A stretch of DNA of 8,576 bases from an uncultured Pirellulaceae bacterium (GTDB taxonomy: Bacteria; Planctomycetota; Planctomycetia; Pirellulales; Pirellulaceae): contig CAMYKF010000729.1 of NCBI GenBank assembly GCA_947258905.1, forward strand, positions 1-8,576, written 5' to 3'. Of the stretch, positions 6,735 through 8,576 are shown one piece after another. The notes beneath the pieces are model-generated. The model did not search any database and was not told where the DNA came from. It worked only from the letters and a program-made list of their open reading frames with translations. A program made the position numbers and the translations under genes. How positions within the stretch are numbered: the stretch's first letter is position 1; the number at the start of each line of letters is the position of its first letter.

Positions 6735-7055
6735 CTATTCCTGCTTTCTTGTTCCCCAAATCCCGCCGTGTTTCACAAGCGTCAGATCGCCGAGGACTTT
6801 GCACTGACAAGCCAGCCGCAGTCCCGAATCGGAATGGTGTGGTGGAAACCCGAGTCGCCACTTTTCGATTTTGGTCATTTCGGAGACAGCCCCTCTCAAT
6901 TCCACGGCGCAAGTACCACAGGTACCGAGGCCGCGACAATGAATCGCACTCACAATGCCGTGATACAGCGGCAATTTCGCATCGAGTAATACGCGACGCA
7001 AGTTGGCACCTTCGCGGCATTCAATCGTTTGATCAAAGAAAGTGATCTGTGGCAT
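6735..7055 (-). CDS. [2Fe-2S] ferredoxin (2Fe-2S iron-sulfur cluster-binding protein)
   Basis: A 106-residue soluble electron carrier with a beta-grasp fold. The cluster ligands are visible: C40-RGLGT-C46-GT-C49 and, 33 residues on, C83 in LACQC (C-x5-C-x2-C...C). The x5 spacing is like adrenodoxin-type and reductase-associated ferredoxins rather than the x4 of plant photosynthetic ferredoxin. An extra Cys (C85) follows the fourth ligand. After the cluster region the chain ends in VKHGGIWGTRKQE, a basic tail. ATG 7055 follows a weak GGAA (7061-7064) by 5 nt, and the fold begins immediately (PQITFFDQTIECREGANLRRVLL). The gene lies 87 bp downstream of the phosphatase gene on the same strand, so co-transcription is possible. 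Its redox partner is not shown by sequence; the adjacent desaturase and flavodoxin-like protein are candidates by position only. Confidence 0.9.
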   Translation of the reverse strand: MPQITFFDQTIECREGANLRRVLLDAKLPLYHGIVSAIHCRGLGTCGTCAVELRGAVSEMTKIEKWRLGFPPHHSDSGLRLACQCKVLGDLTLVKHGGIWGTRKQE

Positions 7056-7142
7056 ATTGTTTCCAAAGGCTGAAGGTTGGCTGACGGTTTCCGGGTGATG
7101 TAGCCGGGCAGCGTGATCGGTTGTTGCCCTGCCAGTGCAAGT

Positions 7143-8576
7143 TCAGCTTTCCCCTGACATTTCCATACCAATGATGGAGACGTCATCCTTCAGGCCAGCA
7201 TTTCCGCACCAGTCCCTCACGGATTCAAGCAGCATTGACACACTTTGATCCAGTGATCGCGACTCGCCATCCTCAATGATCTTCTGCATCCTTGCAGTCG
7301 AAAACGGATCCATGTTTTCATTAATTGCCTCTGGCACTCCATCGGAATAAACGTACAAACGATCACCTGGTTTCAGTGTGATTTCGTAATCCATGTATTC
7401 TGCATTCTCAAACCAGCCAACCGCCGGGCCGCAGCTTTCCACAATCCGGGGGGGGCCGGTTTGCGACATCACGACAAGAGGCTCGTGACCCGCGGAAACA
7501 TAGCGGAGTTGCCGGGTGTTCAGATTGAGCACGCCGTACAACATGGTAAAGAACAGATCGTTCTGTTCGTCCATCGGGAACCGGCGATTTAGCTTGCTGG
7601 CTACTTCCGAGGGCAACAAAATGCGTGTACCCGTATTGCCCTCCGTCCGCTGCACCAGCAGGGAAGTCGATGAAACCTGTGGTGTCATCATGCGCCCGAT
7701 GGTCACCGACAGCAGCGACGACGCCACGCCGTGGCCGCTGACATCAATCATGTACACCGCGATGTGTTGATCGTCGAGCGCAAAAAAGTTCAAAAAGTCT
7801 CCAGCCAGCTCATCGCAAGGAAGGTATCGCCACGCGAAGTCGACGAGCGGCGTTTCGGGATCGGATGTCGGCAACAGGGATTGTTGTACCTTGGCCGCCG
7901 CATTCAGGCTGCGTTTCATTTCGGCGGCATGTTCTTCGGCGCGATCCTTGGCATTTTGCAGGCTGGTTTCCGCTTCAACCCGTCGTGTAATGTCCTGGTA
8001 AGCACCGTACATATTCCGGATTTCGCCTTGCCCATCCCGAACAACCCTTCCCAGCGCGTGAATCCAGATGATCTTTCCGTCGACTGGACGCTGGTAGGGA
8101 TACGTCGCGTCGTGGTTGTCCGATCGCTCGCTGATGAAACCTTCATAACGTTCCAGAACAAGTTCTGCCGACTCCGGGCTGGCCGCCTGGATGCGCGCCA
8201 ACCACTCGTCACGGAGATGGTATCGGCCATCTTCCTTCCACGGCTCGCCGAGGATGCGGGCAGCCTGCGGTGACAGGTAGTAGTATTCGGGGTCGCGATA
8301 GTCGACGTGCCAATAGCCACAACCGGTCAGTTCCAGCGCAATATCGGAAAGGAAGTTGACGCGTTCCACCTCCTGCAACACGCTTGCCAGCTGGCGTTCG
8401 GTTTCTTTTCGGGCGGCGATTTCCCGAGACAGCCGCTCGGTTTCGGCCTCGGACAGTCCCAGCGCGGTGACAGATCGGTTAATCGCACGGAGGAAAAGCA
8501 AGGCAATCAGAAATGCCAGGGCGAACGCGAGCAATGAACCCGTCAGTACGGCGCGGGCTGTCACCACATTGGCCTC
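7143..8576 (-). CDS. Membrane-anchored PAS–PP2C (RsbU/SpoIIE-type) serine phosphatase, N-terminus cut by the window edge
   Basis: At least 474 residues, with the frame open to the right edge. A GTG at 8567 could start it, but the codons before it are also open and a sensor region before the membrane segment is likely missing. Order, numbered from GTG 8567: a TM helix (about 7-27), a charged coiled-coil linker (38-70), a PAS domain with PAC motif (about 74-195, GCGYWHVDY... to GAYQDITRR), a second coiled coil (196-228), then the PP2C_SIG/SpoIIE phosphatase domain (about 230-471). Phosphatase marks are AGD257FLN, YMIDVSGHG (272-280; metal-binding D275), YVSAGHEPLVV, LYVYSDGVPEA and the C-terminal D461-D462 in LKDDVSIIG. 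The usual Asp of GGDfyD is Asn here (N260); I recall 'AGDxLN' as common in a subgroup, so activity is still likely. Such enzymes dephosphorylate anti-sigma-factor antagonists in partner-switching. No partner gene is visible. Confidence 0.92.
   Translation of the reverse strand, partial: EANVVTARAVLTGSLLAFALAFLIALLFLRAINRSVTALGLSEAETERLSREIAARKETERQLASVLQEVERVNFLSDIALELTGCGYWHVDYRDPEYYYLSPQAARILGEPWKEDGRYHLRDEWLARIQAASPESAELVLERYEGFISERSDNHDATYPYQRPVDGKIIWIHALGRVVRDGQGEIRNMYGAYQDITRRVEAETSLQNAKDRAEEHAAEMKRSLNAAAKVQQSLLPTSDPETPLVDFAWRYLPCDELAGDFLNFFALDDQHIAVYMIDVSGHGVASSLLSVTIGRMMTPQVSSTSLLVQRTEGNTGTRILLPSEVASKLNRRFPMDEQNDLFFTMLYGVLNLNTRQLRYVSAGHEPLVVMSQTGPPRIVESCGPAVGWFENAEYMDYEITLKPGDRLYVYSDGVPEAINENMDPFSTARMQKIIEDGESRSLDQSVSMLLESVRDWCGNAGLKDDVSIIGMEMSGES

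Noticed and set aside
6022..6807. 261-codon plus-strand open frame
   Set aside because: It runs antisense through the flavodoxin gene, the hairpin spacer and the end of the ferredoxin gene. The product is Arg/Pro/Ser/His-rich and looks like a shadow frame.
7731..8273. 180-codon plus-strand open frame inside the phosphatase gene
   Set aside because: The minus strand encodes clear PAS and PP2C motifs over the same span, so this is a shadow.

Overview
The window looks like bacterial chromosome from a Gram-negative organism with an outer membrane (RND efflux genes) and roughly 55% GC. The flavour of the lipoprotein, the PAS–PP2C phosphatase and the AT-poor spacers with short TTAGCGTT-type repeats resembles Planctomycetota (Pirellulales-like). 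That placement is an inference from memory of such proteins, not a database result. Gene starts include GTG (RND pump) and TTG (desaturase).

Layout. (1) Positions 2-3677, plus strand: the 3' part of a periplasmic adaptor (HlyD/MFP) gene overlaps a complete 1027-codon RND efflux permease gene by 11 bp. No outer-membrane channel gene follows. (2) 3678-3826: a 10-bp-period repeat and a strong hairpin terminator that faces the convergent lipoprotein gene. (3) 3827-4276, minus strand: a small unrecognised lipoprotein. (4) 4277-4733: a divergent intergenic region with no convincing gene. (5) 4734-5726, plus strand: a membrane di-iron fatty acid desaturase with all three histidine boxes. (6) 5788-8576, minus strand, in transcription order: a membrane-anchored PAS–PP2C (RsbU/SpoIIE-type) phosphatase that runs off the right edge, a [2Fe-2S] ferredoxin, and a HemG-like flavodoxin-domain protein. 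A 401-bp spacer between the last two is unusually rich in hairpins.

Function. The left part is an ordinary tripartite efflux operon. In the right part a desaturase, which needs electrons, sits next to two small electron carriers (ferredoxin and flavodoxin-like) downstream of a signalling phosphatase. A link between them is plausible but rests on position only. The least explained sequence is the structured spacer at 6421-6522. It holds a 22-bp perfect palindrome nested in a three-way-junction-like fold, followed by T4 and a second perfect hairpin. I see no clear sign of a new multi-gene system. The structured spacer and the desaturase/ferredoxin/flavodoxin neighbourhood are the best candidates for follow-up.
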